DNA of 46,064 nucleotides from Loigolactobacillus backii (GTDB taxonomy: Bacteria > Bacillota > Bacilli > Lactobacillales > Lactobacillaceae): NCBI RefSeq assembly GCF_003946275.1, contig NZ_RHNQ01000011.1, positions 1 to 46,064 on the forward strand. Reading direction: 5' to 3'. The translations under genes and the position numbers were made by a program. Numbering within the stretch: position 1 is the stretch's first letter; every line of letters starts with the position of its first letter. The notes under the pieces are model-generated. The model did not search any database, had not been told where the DNA came from, and worked only from the letters and a program-made list of their open reading frames with translations. Shown here piece after piece: positions 37,072 through 46,064 of this stretch.

Positions 37072-37434
37072 GTGTTTGGAAAAACGTTTAGATTCAGAGT
37101 ATGTTTAGGCCAAATCATTTAGTAAATACTAGCAAAAGTAATTTGCAAGCGTGACTTGGTTTGGAGCGTGTGTTAAGTACATGCGAGACTATGTAAAAAT
37201 AGGTTTAAGGTACGCTCTAAGTAATTAAATAAAAGTAACGGTAAGCGTGGAACGAAAATTAATTTTCGTTCCACGCTTTTCTAAAACTAAATTTAAAACC
37301 CTAATTTTTGCCTTGGTCGGGTTTGGGAAATTTCTTTACTAGTACTTACCTGATTAATTTAGTGTGAACGCTTTTCCAGGCGTTCCTTAGCGTTAATATA
37401 GTAATGGTGAGTTAGTGATTAAGGAGGAGAGAAT
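37072..37434. repeat. Repeat-rich gap downstream of prs
   Basis: It opens with GTGTTTGGAAAAACGTTTAGATTC (module B end followed by its GTTTAGGCC block), an incomplete copy to about 37130. A GAGCGT/ACGCTC pair lies at 37164-37217, the prs terminator at 37243-37278, and a module A copy at 37319-37378 (TTGGGAAATTTCTTTACTAG onward). No gene. Confidence 0.55.
37243..37278. terminator. 18-bp perfect palindrome, probable prs terminator
   Basis: AAGCGTGGAACGAAAATT is directly followed by its reverse complement, then TTTCT. As RNA it forms a very stable stem with a small loop. Located 175 bp after prs. Confidence 0.65.
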
Positions 37435-38364
37435 GTGTTACTAAGGTGGTTAATTATTTCGATTATTTTATTGCTTGGTTTAACTTGGTATGATCGTCGC
37501 CTCCTGCTTAATGGCTATCTTGTGGTTTTAATTGGTGGTTGCTTGATCTGGATGGGGTATGCGGCTAGTCCACCTTTTTTTAAAAATGGCGGTCTAGCGT
37601 TAATTCGCATAGTCAGTTATTTAAGTGTTGGCGCAATTGGTTGTGGCATGCTATTTTTAAGTTACCGTTTGCATTTAAGCAAACTTCAACGTTGTTTGTT
37701 ATTTAGTGCTGGTTGTTGGTTAATTGTGACGATTATTTTTAGTTTTACCAATTCAGTCGGCGTAAAGCTATCGTGGTTGATTATTGGCTATTTTGCTGTT
37801 GGGTTTGTCGCCTACCTTGCGGGGACGTTACTGGATATTATTTCGTTTAAAAGGCCGGCAACACCATACCTATTGGTTCTGGGCTCAGGGTTACGCCGTG
37901 ATGGCTATGTTTCGCAAGTTTTACAGTGGCGGTTAGATCGGGCGGTTCGGCTATACCAGCAACTTACCATTAAACCTAAAATTATTGTTTCTGGTGGACA
38001 GGGCAGCGATGAACCACGTACAGAGGCCGCCGCGATGGCCGAGTATTTGCAGCGGCATAAAATTCCTAGTAAGCGAATTATTCAAGAGGTAAAGGCAACG
38101 TCAACTTTGGAAAATCTTAGTTATACCAGGCAGTTGATTTCCGGTGATTTAACAATAATAACTAGTAATTTTCATATTTTTCGAACTGGATTATACGCCC
38201 GCCGATTACGTATTTCCTGTCAATTGGTGAGTGCACCTACACCACCTAATTATCTATTGTGGGGGACTTTGCGGGAATACGTTGCTTTAGTTGCTATGAA
38301 TCGTTGGTGGCATTTAGTTATCAGCCTTTCGTTGCTTATCGTTGGTGGATTTTTACTTAGGTAA
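37435..38364 (+). CDS. DUF218 (YdcF-like) membrane protein
   Basis: 309 residues. About five hydrophobic segments in the first 145 residues, then a DUF218 domain (YLLVLGSGLRRDGYVS, IIVSGGQGSDEPRTEA, TSTLENLSYTRQLI, TSNFHIFRTGLYARRL), and a final hydrophobic segment. DUF218 proteins (SanA, ElyC, YdcF) act in envelope biogenesis, possibly on lipid carriers; the exact reaction is unknown. Start GTG 37435 follows AAGGAGGAGA; the ATG two bases earlier is out of frame and stops at once. Confidence 0.9.
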   Translation: MLLRWLIISIILLLGLTWYDRRLLLNGYLVVLIGGCLIWMGYAASPPFFKNGGLALIRIVSYLSVGAIGCGMLFLSYRLHLSKLQRCLLFSAGCWLIVTIIFSFTNSVGVKLSWLIIGYFAVGFVAYLAGTLLDIISFKRPATPYLLVLGSGLRRDGYVSQVLQWRLDRAVRLYQQLTIKPKIIVSGGQGSDEPRTEAAAMAEYLQRHKIPSKRIIQEVKATSTLENLSYTRQLISGDLTIITSNFHIFRTGLYARRLRISCQLVSAPTPPNYLLWGTLREYVALVAMNRWWHLVISLSLLIVGGFLLR

Positions 38365-38423
38365 TTAAACTAGTTTACAAAATATGGCCTAATAGTTAGA
38401 ACCGAAGAAAAGCCGGAGGCATA

Positions 38424-38525
38424 GGAGTGGAACAAAAGTTGGTTTGGCATGTGAACCCAGACTTTTGGTCCATGTTCTGGAGTAATACTCGGAAATAGTA
38501 AAAGGCCAGGACTTTTGTCCCAGCC
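38424..38525 (+). repeat. GGGACAAAAGT repeat (terminator-like), copy 1
   Basis: It begins GGAGTGGAACAAAAGTTGG and ends GGACTTTTGTCCCAG, so the ends pair. Inner blocks CAGACTTTTGG, CATGTTCT, GTAATA and CGGAAA are shared in order with 43775-43913. Lies after the DUF218 gene and can serve as its terminator. Confidence 0.65.
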
Positions 38526-38558
38526 TCGTCACGACAACTTTTTTACTGAGTTTAGGTT

Positions 38559-38674
38559 GTGTTTGGAAAATGACTTCATTAGTTTCTCTTCGGCCAATTT
38601 AGTGGAACCATGTTTGGAAAAGGTGATTCGTCTGTTTAGGCTAGACTTCAGAATCTGAACGCTTTTTCAAACAC
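38559..38674 (+). repeat. Module A plus shortened module B
   Basis: GTGTTTGGAAAA to GGCCAATTTAGTGGAACC is module A. From ATGTTTGGAAAAGG to GCTTTTTCAAACAC is a short module B whose right part (CGTCTGTTTAGGCTA..CAGAATCT) matches the reverse complement of 21190-21222. Confidence 0.6.
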
Positions 38675-38736
38675 GCTCTAGTTCTTCGTAAAAAGTGGAT
38701 GCTTTATAATTTCTGTGCTTTAACGATTTTGCTAGT

Positions 38737-39159
38737 TCATTCAGTTTTGTCTGGTGTGACACCAGGCGTGCCACTAGTTGTTGTTTTACTGGCTAAAAGA
38801 TCGCGAATTTCTTTTAAATAAAGTTCTTCTTGAGTTGGTTCGATTGTTTCTTCTTGTTTCTCATGGCCGGACATTGTTTGTACACGTTTCAGAGCCTTTA
38901 TTAATAAGAAAACAATAAAGGCAATGATGATGAAGTTAATAACGTCGTTCAAAAATGAACCAACTTTGAATTCGGTTTGGCCAACGTTAACGACCCAACT
39001 GGATAAATCTACTTTACCAACGACTAATGCTAAAATTGGGTTGATCAAGTTAGTTGTCAGTGATTTGACAATGGTAGTAAAGGCACCACCTATAATAACC
39101 CCAACTGCTAAGTCCATTATGTTACCGCGCATAATAAAATCACGAAATTCTTTTAACAT
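38737..39159 (-). CDS. mscL: Large-conductance mechanosensitive channel
   Basis: Releases solutes during hypo-osmotic shock as a homopentamer. 140 residues: N-terminal FRDFIMRGNIMDLAVGVIIGGAF (gate helix), a loop, second membrane helix FIIIAFIVFLLIKAL, and a charged C-terminal helix (EEELYLKEIRDLL-type). AAGGAGGGCAAG precedes ATG. Minus-strand TATAAT (39206-39211) with TTGTGC 16 bp away is a likely promoter. Followed by repeats. Confidence 0.96.
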   Translation of the reverse strand: MLKEFRDFIMRGNIMDLAVGVIIGGAFTTIVKSLTTNLINPILALVVGKVDLSSWVVNVGQTEFKVGSFLNDVINFIIIAFIVFLLIKALKRVQTMSGHEKQEETIEPTQEELYLKEIRDLLASKTTTSGTPGVTPDKTE

Positions 39160-39349
39160 ACTTGCCCTCCTTGGATAACAATTATCTTATATGGAACCTA
39201 TCTCTATTATACAAATAGATAACAGCAGCACAAAATTTTTGCTTAATTTCAATGGCGATTTCTGTCGTTCAGCAGAGGTTGGCTTGAAAGCTAACTCAAC
39301 ATAGATTAGTATGAAGCGTAGACTTTTAAAAAGTGAGGAAAATATAAAA

Positions 39350-40345
39350 ATGATAAAAACAACCATTTACGGCTTAACTAAGAAAGAACTTCTTCAGTGG
39401 TTCCTTGATGCCGGTGAAAAAAAATTCCGGGCAACTCAAACCTGGGATTGGCTTTATAATAAGCGGGCCGCTAGTTTTGAAGCCATGACAAATTTGTCAA
39501 AGGCGACAATAGCTAAATTAACGGAGAACTTTTCATTTAACCCACTAACGCTGGTGAAAGAAAAGGAACAACAGGCAGCAACTGATTATTCATTTCAATT
39601 GGCCGATGGCGCTAATATTACAACGACTTTAATGCACCATGATTATGGCTTGTCCGCTTATGTTGCTAGCCAGGCTGATGACGATGATGAACGTAATTTG
39701 TCCACTGGCGAATTAGTTGCTCAGGTAGTAACTTTGCAACATTATCTGGATGAAAAGGAAACTGACGAACGAATTAGCCATATTATGGTGATCGGTCAGG
39801 AACCACTGGCAGATCTTACAAGTGTGCTAGGCTTTCTAAAAATTGTTAACGATCAGGCGGGGCTTGAAATTGGTGCCCGCCACATGACGGTGACGACTAA
39901 TGGGTTAGCTGATAAGATTCAAAGGTTTGCTAACGTTGACCTTCAAGTTAACTTGGCAATCACTTTAAATGCACCTAGTAATGATTTGCGCAGTCGCTTG
40001 GTACCAACCAACCGGGACTGGAGTTTGGATAGGCTATTTAACGCGGTTCACTTTTACGTTGATCGGACTAACCGGCGGATTACGTTCCAATATGTAATGC
40101 TGAAAGACGTCAACGATCAGCCGGAAGATGCCTTACAACTAGTTAACCTACTAAAAGATATTCATCATTTGGCTTACGTTAATTTGATTCCTTATCAGGC
40201 ACTTGAGGATGATAGCCGTTACGCAGCTAGTTCACGCAATCGCCAATTGGCCTTCTTTGATGTTTTAAAGAAGCAAGGTATTAATACGGTGATCAGAAAC
40301 GATTACAGTCCAGAATTAATGTTGGCAATTAAACAATTAAAGTAA
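39350..40345 (+). CDS. RlmN-like protein lacking all catalytic cysteines
   Basis: 331 residues, full length for RlmN (23S rRNA A2503 / tRNA A37 methyltransferase), and similar over its whole span: IYGLTKKELLQWFLDAGEKKFRA, the WLYNKR region, STGELVAQVV, ARHMTVTTNGL, LNAPSNDLRSRLVPTNR, and RRITFQYVMLKDVND. However, the radical-SAM CxxxCxxC stretch is replaced by VASQADDDDER (105-115), GEPL is changed to QEPL, and the C-terminal AC(G)QL becomes AIKQL (I326). The protein has no cysteine, so neither an iron-sulphur cluster nor the methyl-carrying cysteine is possible. The frame is intact and behind GTGAGG, so it is probably expressed as a pseudoenzyme. ATG 39350 is preferred to 39311. Confidence 0.85.
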   Translation: MIKTTIYGLTKKELLQWFLDAGEKKFRATQTWDWLYNKRAASFEAMTNLSKATIAKLTENFSFNPLTLVKEKEQQAATDYSFQLADGANITTTLMHHDYGLSAYVASQADDDDERNLSTGELVAQVVTLQHYLDEKETDERISHIMVIGQEPLADLTSVLGFLKIVNDQAGLEIGARHMTVTTNGLADKIQRFANVDLQVNLAITLNAPSNDLRSRLVPTNRDWSLDRLFNAVHFYVDRTNRRITFQYVMLKDVNDQPEDALQLVNLLKDIHHLAYVNLIPYQALEDDSRYAASSRNRQLAFFDVLKKQGINTVIRNDYSPELMLAIKQLK

Positions 40346-40373
40346 ACGCGATCTGAAAATAAGATTATGGTCA

Positions 40374-40429
40374 AAAAAAAGTGGTGTGCTCGAACAGCTA
40401 ATAGTTGCTCGGGGACACCACGTTTTTTT
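40374..40429. terminator. Terminator after the RlmN-like gene
   Basis: AAAAAAGTGGTGT pairs with ACACCACGTTTTTTT, with additional pairing inside the loop; A-run and T-run on the two sides. Confidence 0.85.
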
Positions 40430-40563
40430 GAAATACTTCTTAATTAATGATTATCATTTGGGTGAGTAATCTTCCCAAGTAGAAGTGAGTTAGTTATAAT
40501 GAGAACAATTAAATAGCTTTAGTAATGTAAAAATGGACACTAGAACATTAAGGAGGCTTGATC

Positions 40564-41037
40564 ATGGCACCGGAGATTGTTTTTGGAAAAAAAGACCCGG
40601 CAATTCAGTATAAAAAACGAATTGGTGCGTATATTGTTATCCCTGATGTAAGTGAAGAAAATATTCTTGTCGTATCACCACCGAATAAAACATTTTTACT
40701 TCCTGGCGGCGGTATTGAAGCCGGCGAAGATGATATTGCAACTATTTCGCGGGAACTCATTGAAGAAGTTGGCGGTACTATCACCATTAATTGTTATCTG
40801 GGTGCGGCTAGTGAATACTTCTATTCAACTTTTCGGCACAGTGGCTATTATCATCCGGCCCACTTTTATTCTGGCAAAAATTTTGTGAAAATTCAGGAAC
40901 CCTTGGAAGGCGACTTTAATCGGATTTCTTGGATGCCAGTTAAAGAGGCGCAGCAAAAGCTAAAACGACCAACTCACCGCTGGGCAATTAGACAATGGCT
41001 TCAGCGCCCTAGAAACACTTTCAAGGACACGTTCTAA
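40564..41037 (+). CDS. Nudix hydrolase
   Basis: 157 residues. The complete Nudix box GGIEAGEDDIATISRELIEEVGG lies at about residues 49-71, after LLPGG. MutT-like; substrate not readable. ATG 40564 is seven bases after AGGAGG. Its stop overlaps the stop of the convergent HD gene by four bases with no terminator between them, so the two transcripts probably overlap. Confidence 0.87.
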   Translation: MAPEIVFGKKDPAIQYKKRIGAYIVIPDVSEENILVVSPPNKTFLLPGGGIEAGEDDIATISRELIEEVGGTITINCYLGAASEYFYSTFRHSGYYHPAHFYSGKNFVKIQEPLEGDFNRISWMPVKEAQQKLKRPTHRWAIRQWLQRPRNTFKDTF

Positions 41038-42386
41038 TCTGAAGTGTGGATTAGGGTACCATTTAAGATATGTTGTTGAAAACTGTCATAGGTCTCAGCA
41101 AAGAGATTATCAGTTGTTTCTGCCAACATTTCTTTGGGAAAGAAGAAGCGCTCATCACCAGTAAATTTACCGCTGATTGCCGCAACAATATCACTTAAGG
41201 TTGATAATTCAATCAAGCTACCATCGGGTTGACTAATCTCAATTTGGGTCTTTGGATTGGCTGCTTTTGGATTGTACGCATCATAAGGCAAGTCAAAACT
41301 ATTGTTGATTGCAGTGTAATAATTAGCGTCATAACCGACGGCGGCGACCTTCTTTTGCAAAATTGGGACTAAATCCTTGGTGTCCTCAGTTACTTGCGCC
41401 GATTTTAATGGGCGCCGATTTAAAAAGCGGTAGGCTAAATCACTGAGAATTGGGTCACTGGAATCCTGCCAATGAATAAAGTAAGTGGTTAGCACCCCAT
41501 CATCTAATTTTAGATAATCCGCTAAGGTGAAATCATCTTCAAGAAATGGAACTAATAGGTGCGGAATAAAGCTTTCACTTAGAGCATGACGATCATAAAG
41601 TAATTTAGCCCGTTTGAGTAAATGTTCTAAGATAACTTCCATGGAACGAGAAACAGGGTGAAAGTAGACTTGCATATACATCTGGAAGCGACTAAGGATG
41701 TAGTCCTCAACTGCGTGCATCCCTTCCATTGAGAAGGTGATTCCATCCTTGTAAGGCTGCATGACCCGTAAGATGCGGGTGAGGTCAAACTTACCGTATT
41801 CAGTTCCAGTGTGGTAAGCATCCCGCAATAGATAATCCATCCGATCGGCGTCGATTTGGCTTGAGATCATTTGGACAACTTGTGGATTAGGGTAGTCATG
41901 TGTGATGACGCTGGCTACTTGTTCGGGAAAATCTGGGCTAACTCGGCGCAAAACGTGGTTAACTTCAGTTTCTGGAGAAGTCAGGATGGCTACAGTAATT
42001 TGCTCATGATTAGTGTGAAAAATATGTTCAAAAGTATGTGAATAGGGGCCATGGCCAATATCGTGAAGTAAAGCGGCGCATAAAACGACTAAGCGTTCTG
42101 AGTCGTCCCACAGCCCATCACCAGGTTCTTGGCTAGGAAAATTGCGGGCAAAATTATCACAGATTTGGCGGGCAATTTCGTAAACACCAAGTGAGTGACC
42201 AAAGCGACTATGTTCAGCACCATGAAAGGTAAATGAGGCCGTTCCCAATTGCTTAATCCGGCGTAAGCGTTGAAATTCCTTAGTATCTATTAAATCTAGA
42301 ATGACACGGTGTTGGATGTGAATATAATTGTGAACAGGATCGCGAAAAACCTTTTCTCTTTTTAGTAGTTGGTTACGATAAGACAT
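41034..42386 (-). CDS. HD-domain phosphohydrolase (YwfO family, dNTPase-like)
   Basis: 450 residues. The HD metal site is complete: HSRFGHSLGVYEIARQ, then HDIGHGPYSHTFEH (HD pair), and later aspartate in QIDADRMDYLLRD. The arrangement matches dGTPase-related proteins such as YwfO and EF1143, which hydrolyse dNTPs. AAGGAG precedes ATG. Divergent from the DUF1934 gene, as in related genomes; a minus-strand TATAAT lies at 42419-42424. Confidence 0.9.
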   Translation of the reverse strand: MSYRNQLLKREKVFRDPVHNYIHIQHRVILDLIDTKEFQRLRRIKQLGTASFTFHGAEHSRFGHSLGVYEIARQICDNFARNFPSQEPGDGLWDDSERLVVLCAALLHDIGHGPYSHTFEHIFHTNHEQITVAILTSPETEVNHVLRRVSPDFPEQVASVITHDYPNPQVVQMISSQIDADRMDYLLRDAYHTGTEYGKFDLTRILRVMQPYKDGITFSMEGMHAVEDYILSRFQMYMQVYFHPVSRSMEVILEHLLKRAKLLYDRHALSESFIPHLLVPFLEDDFTLADYLKLDDGVLTTYFIHWQDSSDPILSDLAYRFLNRRPLKSAQVTEDTKDLVPILQKKVAAVGYDANYYTAINNSFDLPYDAYNPKAANPKTQIEISQPDGSLIELSTLSDIVAAISGKFTGDERFFFPKEMLAETTDNLFAETYDSFQQHILNGTLIHTSD

Positions 42387-42477
42387 TTGAATAACTCCTT
42401 TGATTGATCTTTGTTTTCATTATACCTGTCTAGAATAAATTTGGCTTTAAGCATTTATTAATAAAGGTTAGCTTTCT

Positions 42478-42506
42478 TTGGCAAAGGTTGTTAAATGACT
42501 TATAAT
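42478..42506 (+). promoter_or_regulatory. Promoter of the DUF1934 gene
   Basis: TTGGCA (42478-42483), 17-bp spacer, TATAAT (42501-42506), 34 bp before the start codon. Confidence 0.75.
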
Positions 42507-42540
42507 ATTCACAAAGTCTAAATAAAGAAGGTTATAAGTC

Positions 42541-42987
42541 ATGGATTTATCAACTGGTTTACCAATTGCAATTCATCTAGAAACATTTGTAACTCAAGAT
42601 GATGAAGAAACGCAACACGTTTTTGATGAAGCCGGCCAACTGGTAAAAATGGGTCAAACATTATATATTCGCTATAAGGAAACTTCTGAGGATGATGGTT
42701 CCTTAATTCCAGTCACACTTAAGGTGGAGCCTGAAGGTGACGTTAAGCTAACTCGTGGTGATCGAGAAAGTGGCCAACAGTTACATCTACGTTTTAGTCG
42801 TAATACACGCTTAGTGGCTCACTACCAAACCCCATACGGCACTATTCCAATTGAGACAATTACGCCGCGGTTGAATATTCGGGTTAAAGAACAGCCAGTA
42901 TCTGGTGAAATCTACATTGAGTACCAATTATTTGCTCAAAATGAACATTTAGGTGATTATCGGCTGCGGTTGGTTTTCACTGCTTAG
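42541..42987 (+). CDS. DUF1934-family beta-barrel protein (YwiB-like)
   Basis: 148 residues, soluble, with strand-rich sequence (LYIRYKET, VTLKVEPEGDVKLTR, GEIYIEYQLFAQNEHLGDYRLRLVF). The family has a lipocalin-like calycin fold and unknown function, and is commonly found next to rpoE and pyrG or argS in Firmicutes. Good promoter; weak GAAGGTT ribosome binding site. The distance to rpoE is 121 bp with a module A repeat between. Confidence 0.85.
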   Translation: MDLSTGLPIAIHLETFVTQDDEETQHVFDEAGQLVKMGQTLYIRYKETSEDDGSLIPVTLKVEPEGDVKLTRGDRESGQQLHLRFSRNTRLVAHYQTPYGTIPIETITPRLNIRVKEQPVSGEIYIEYQLFAQNEHLGDYRLRLVFTA

Positions 42988-42988
42988 A

Positions 42989-43047
42989 GTGTTTAAAGAG
43001 AGTATTGTTGATGTTTTTCTGGAAGAACTAATGTAAACGTGTTTGAC
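42989..43047 (+). repeat. Module A repeat, diverged, reaching the rpoE -35 region
   Basis: GTGTTTAAAG, TATTGTTGATG, CTAATGTAAACGTGTTTG follow the module A order. Its right end touches the putative rpoE -35 box at 43048. Confidence 0.5.
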
Positions 43048-43076
43048 TTGCTAATTTTAATAAAAGAGTGTATGCT
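43048..43076 (+). promoter_or_regulatory. rpoE promoter
   Basis: TTGCTA (43048-43053), 17-bp spacer with TG before the -10, TATGCT (43071-43076). TTGACT at 43043 is a stronger -35 but 22 bp away. Confidence 0.5.
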
Positions 43077-43108
43077 ATCGGTTAGACTGCTGAAAGGACG
43101 TGTACCTG

Positions 43109-43756
43109 TTGGAACTCGACGTTTTTAAAGGACAAAAGAAAAATGAATTATCAATGATCGAAGTGGCACATGCTATTTTAGAGCAAAAGGGTGATGTCTT
43201 ACCATTTGCCGATTTAGTAAATGCTATTCAAGGTTATCTTGGTGAGACTGATGCTGAGGTTAGAGACCGTTTATCACAATTCTATACGGATTTAAACGTT
43301 GATGGCAGCTTTATTTCGTTGGGCGAAAACGTTTGGGGTCTACGTTCATGGTACCCATTCGATTCAGTCGATGAAGAAGTGAATCATCCAGAAGATGATG
43401 AAGATCAGCCACAACGTAAGCGGCGTAAGAAGGTTAACGCCTTTCTTGCTGACGTCAATGATGACGATGATGTAATCGATTATAATAATGATGATCCAGA
43501 AGATGACGATTCTGACCTCGATGATGAGGCTGAATACGTTGACAATGATGATGCAACTGATGCAGCAGTTACACCAAAGCATTTAACGTCTGATCTTGAT
43601 GATGTTGACGCTGACGATGATGATGCAGATACTGGCCTCCCAGACGGTATGGAAGGTGAATTATCTGAATTCAACGTTGATGCGGATGATGATTCGGATT
43701 CAGCTGACTTCAGTGCTGATGACGATGATACAGATGACGACGATGATGATGAATAA
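43109..43756 (+). CDS. rpoE: RNA polymerase delta subunit
   Basis: Delta increases polymerase recycling and promoter selectivity in Gram-positive bacteria. 215 residues: an N-terminal HARE-HTH-like domain of about 85 residues ([41 protein letters not shown]), a basic stretch (RKRRKK), then a tail of over 100 residues made almost only of Asp and Glu. I choose TTG 43109, nine bases after GAAAGGAC; GTG 43100 would touch that site. The start agrees with MELDVFKG-type N-termini of the family. Confidence 0.95.
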   Translation: MELDVFKGQKKNELSMIEVAHAILEQKGDVLPFADLVNAIQGYLGETDAEVRDRLSQFYTDLNVDGSFISLGENVWGLRSWYPFDSVDEEVNHPEDDEDQPQRKRRKKVNAFLADVNDDDDVIDYNNDDPEDDDSDLDDEAEYVDNDDATDAAVTPKHLTSDLDDVDADDDDADTGLPDGMEGELSEFNVDADDDSDSADFSADDDDTDDDDDDE

Positions 43757-43774
43757 TTAAGTAAAGATAGACGA

Positions 43775-43913
43775 GGGAGTGGGACAAAAGTCGGTTTTGG
43801 TCCAGACTTTTGGCGCATGTTCTAGCGTAATATCCGGAAACAATAAGCGGCTGGGATAAAATTCCTAGCCGCTTTTATTACTCTAGAACGTGTGTCCAGA
43901 CTTTTGTCCCACC
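43775..43913 (+). repeat. GGGACAAAAGT repeat, copy 2 (rpoE terminator)
   Basis: GGGAGTGGGACAAAAGTC pairs with GACTTTTGTCCCACCC at the ends. Inside, GCGGCTGGGAT pairs with TCCTAGCCGC followed by TTTT, itself terminator-like. Shares ordered blocks with 38424-38525. It accounts for most of the rpoE-pyrG gap. Confidence 0.7.
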
Positions 43914-43955
43914 CGTCATTTTTTGATAAACATGCCCATTTTTAACACTTTGGAC

Positions 43956-43995
43956 TTGACGCTATTTTGATTTCCATGTATTATATTGCTTGGGC
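43956..43995 (+). promoter_or_regulatory. pyrG promoter with GGGC start
   Basis: TTGACG (43956-43961), exactly 17 bp, TATTAT (43979-43984), then TTGGGC with the G-run at 43992-43994. In Bacillus subtilis pyrG, transcription starts at GGGC and low CTP causes repeated G addition. The same arrangement is present here. Confidence 0.75.
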
Positions 43996-44080
43996 GCTTT
44001 ACAGGTCTTATCTGTAAAGCCAACGGAACGGTTAGTAAGCTCCCTGTTCATTTGAATAGGGAGCTTATTTTTGTTTTTTG
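43996..44080 (+). promoter_or_regulatory. pyrG leader attenuator (CTP-sensing)
   Basis: A first stem, GCTTTACAG/CTGTAAAGC (43996-44020), is followed by a perfect terminator stem, TAAGCTCCCT (44036-44045) with AGGGAGCTTA (44058-44067), and TTTTTGTTTTTT. The left arm carries CUCCCU, which an extra 5' poly(G) tract could pair with, preventing termination when CTP is scarce, as shown for B. subtilis and Lactococcus pyrG. Confidence 0.75.
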
Positions 44081-44118
44081 GTAAAAACCGGGTTTGTGGA
44101 TCCCGCAGAAAAAATTAA

Positions 44119-45729
<1,611 letters not shown>

Positions 45730-45799
45730 ACCATAGTAAAGTTTAAGATTTACAGTAAGAACTTGCCTTTTGGTTAACGACTATGTCAAAATATTTAAG

Positions 45800-45823
45800 G
45801 AGGGGCTGGACTTCCAGCCCCTC
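45800..45823 (+). terminator. Hairpin downstream of pyrG
   Basis: GAGGGGCTGG (45800-45809) and CCAGCCCCTC (45814-45823) form a perfect 10-bp GC-rich stem with an ACTT loop, 70 bp after pyrG. No T-run follows, so termination is likely but not canonical. The remaining sequence to 46064 is AT-rich, and I see no gene in it. Confidence 0.5.
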
Positions 45824-46064
45824 TGCTGTATCCAGATCTTCGTGTTGCATTATTATGGTGATGGCAACCGGCTAAATTTTTGTTGTATCGTCAAATATTT
45901 GTTAAATAAACGGGGATTTTCAAAAAAATGAGCGCAATTTGTGAGAATTTACTAACCAATTGAGATAAGCTATTGTATTTTTACACGCGTGGTGCTAGTT
46001 CGTCACAAAATTAAAAAATCCTAAATTATAGACTAAAATTGCCAGTTCAATTTTTAGTTGAAAG

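Noticed and set aside
39350-40345. RlmN-like gene as a broken pseudogene
   Set aside because: The frame is complete, starts behind a ribosome binding site, and most conserved blocks remain; loss is confined to catalytic residues, which argues for a pseudoenzyme rather than decay.
40520-40560. Third copy of the two-hairpin element before the Nudix gene
   Set aside because: AATGGACA and AAGGAGG occur there, but hairpin I and II arms are missing; similarity is probably chance.
43364-43818. Open frames on the minus strand opposite the rpoE tail
   Set aside because: They are low-complexity shadows (Ile/Val- or Ser-rich) of the Asp/Glu-coding repeats of delta.

Overview
The window is chromosomal DNA from a low-GC Gram-positive bacterium, most probably a member of the Lactobacillaceae. 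The evidence is the carAB / argCJBDF divergon, the tatD-rnmV-rsmA-veg-(ispE)-purR order, an rpoE (delta) gene followed by pyrG with its attenuator, strong AGGAGG ribosome binding sites, GTG/TTG starts, and families typical of lactobacilli (VanZ-RDD protein, soluble multicopper oxidase). No tRNA, rRNA, CRISPR array, phage or insertion-sequence transposase was seen. I cannot fix the species.

Layout. 0-10 kb: arginine and carbamoyl phosphate synthesis, with carA-carB leftward and argC-J-B-D-F rightward from a shared control region. 10-19 kb: accessory genes, namely a DUF960 protein, a padR-DUF1700-DUF4097 envelope-stress-like operon, about 1 kb of gene-free repeat-rich DNA, a divergent MocR regulator / LysE exporter pair, a multicopper oxidase, two 65-residue membrane proteins and a reductase-like protein. 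19-24.7 kb: a putative HExxH protein with a sirtuin, a chorismate mutase, a Nudix hydrolase, an Rrf2 regulator with a membrane partner, a DUF72 protein and DNA glycosylase Tag. 24.8-31 kb: a housekeeping block of metG, tatD, rnmV, rsmA, veg, a ruined ispE and purR. 31-46 kb: a VanZ-RDD protein, an MFS transporter, a HIT-like protein, glmU, prs, a DUF218 protein, mscL, an RlmN-like protein without any cysteine, a second Nudix, an HD phosphohydrolase, a DUF1934 protein, rpoE and pyrG.

The less ordinary content is of three kinds. (1) Intergenic repeats: a GTGTTTG-ended short module (about 60 bp), a larger 110-290 bp module with GTGTTTGAAAAAGC inverted ends, and a structured two-hairpin element. 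The last lies immediately before the ribosome binding sites of argD and rsmA, each time between locus-specific direct repeats 101-102 bp apart. Its stems change in a compensatory way between copies. (2) Degenerate enzymes: the RlmN-like protein lacks the radical-SAM CxxxCxxC motif and every other cysteine, the HIT-like protein lacks two of three triad histidines, and the sirtuin lacks one CxxC of its zinc site. ispE survives only as its first ten codons joined to its frameshifted C-terminus. (3) Readable regulation: a pyrG promoter with a GGGC start and a C-rich terminator (the CTP-sensing reiterative attenuator known from Bacillus), inverted PurBoxes before purR, ARG-box-like sites between carA and argC, cre-like sites around three promoters, and 13-bp direct repeats that look like the MocR operator.

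Several starts were moved from the longest open frame to the start best placed after a Shine-Dalgarno sequence (carA, argC, multicopper oxidase, both 65-residue proteins, DUF72, tag, veg, MFS, HIT-like, glmU, prs, RlmN-like, Nudix 2, rpoE). All family assignments are by reading motifs, without database searches.
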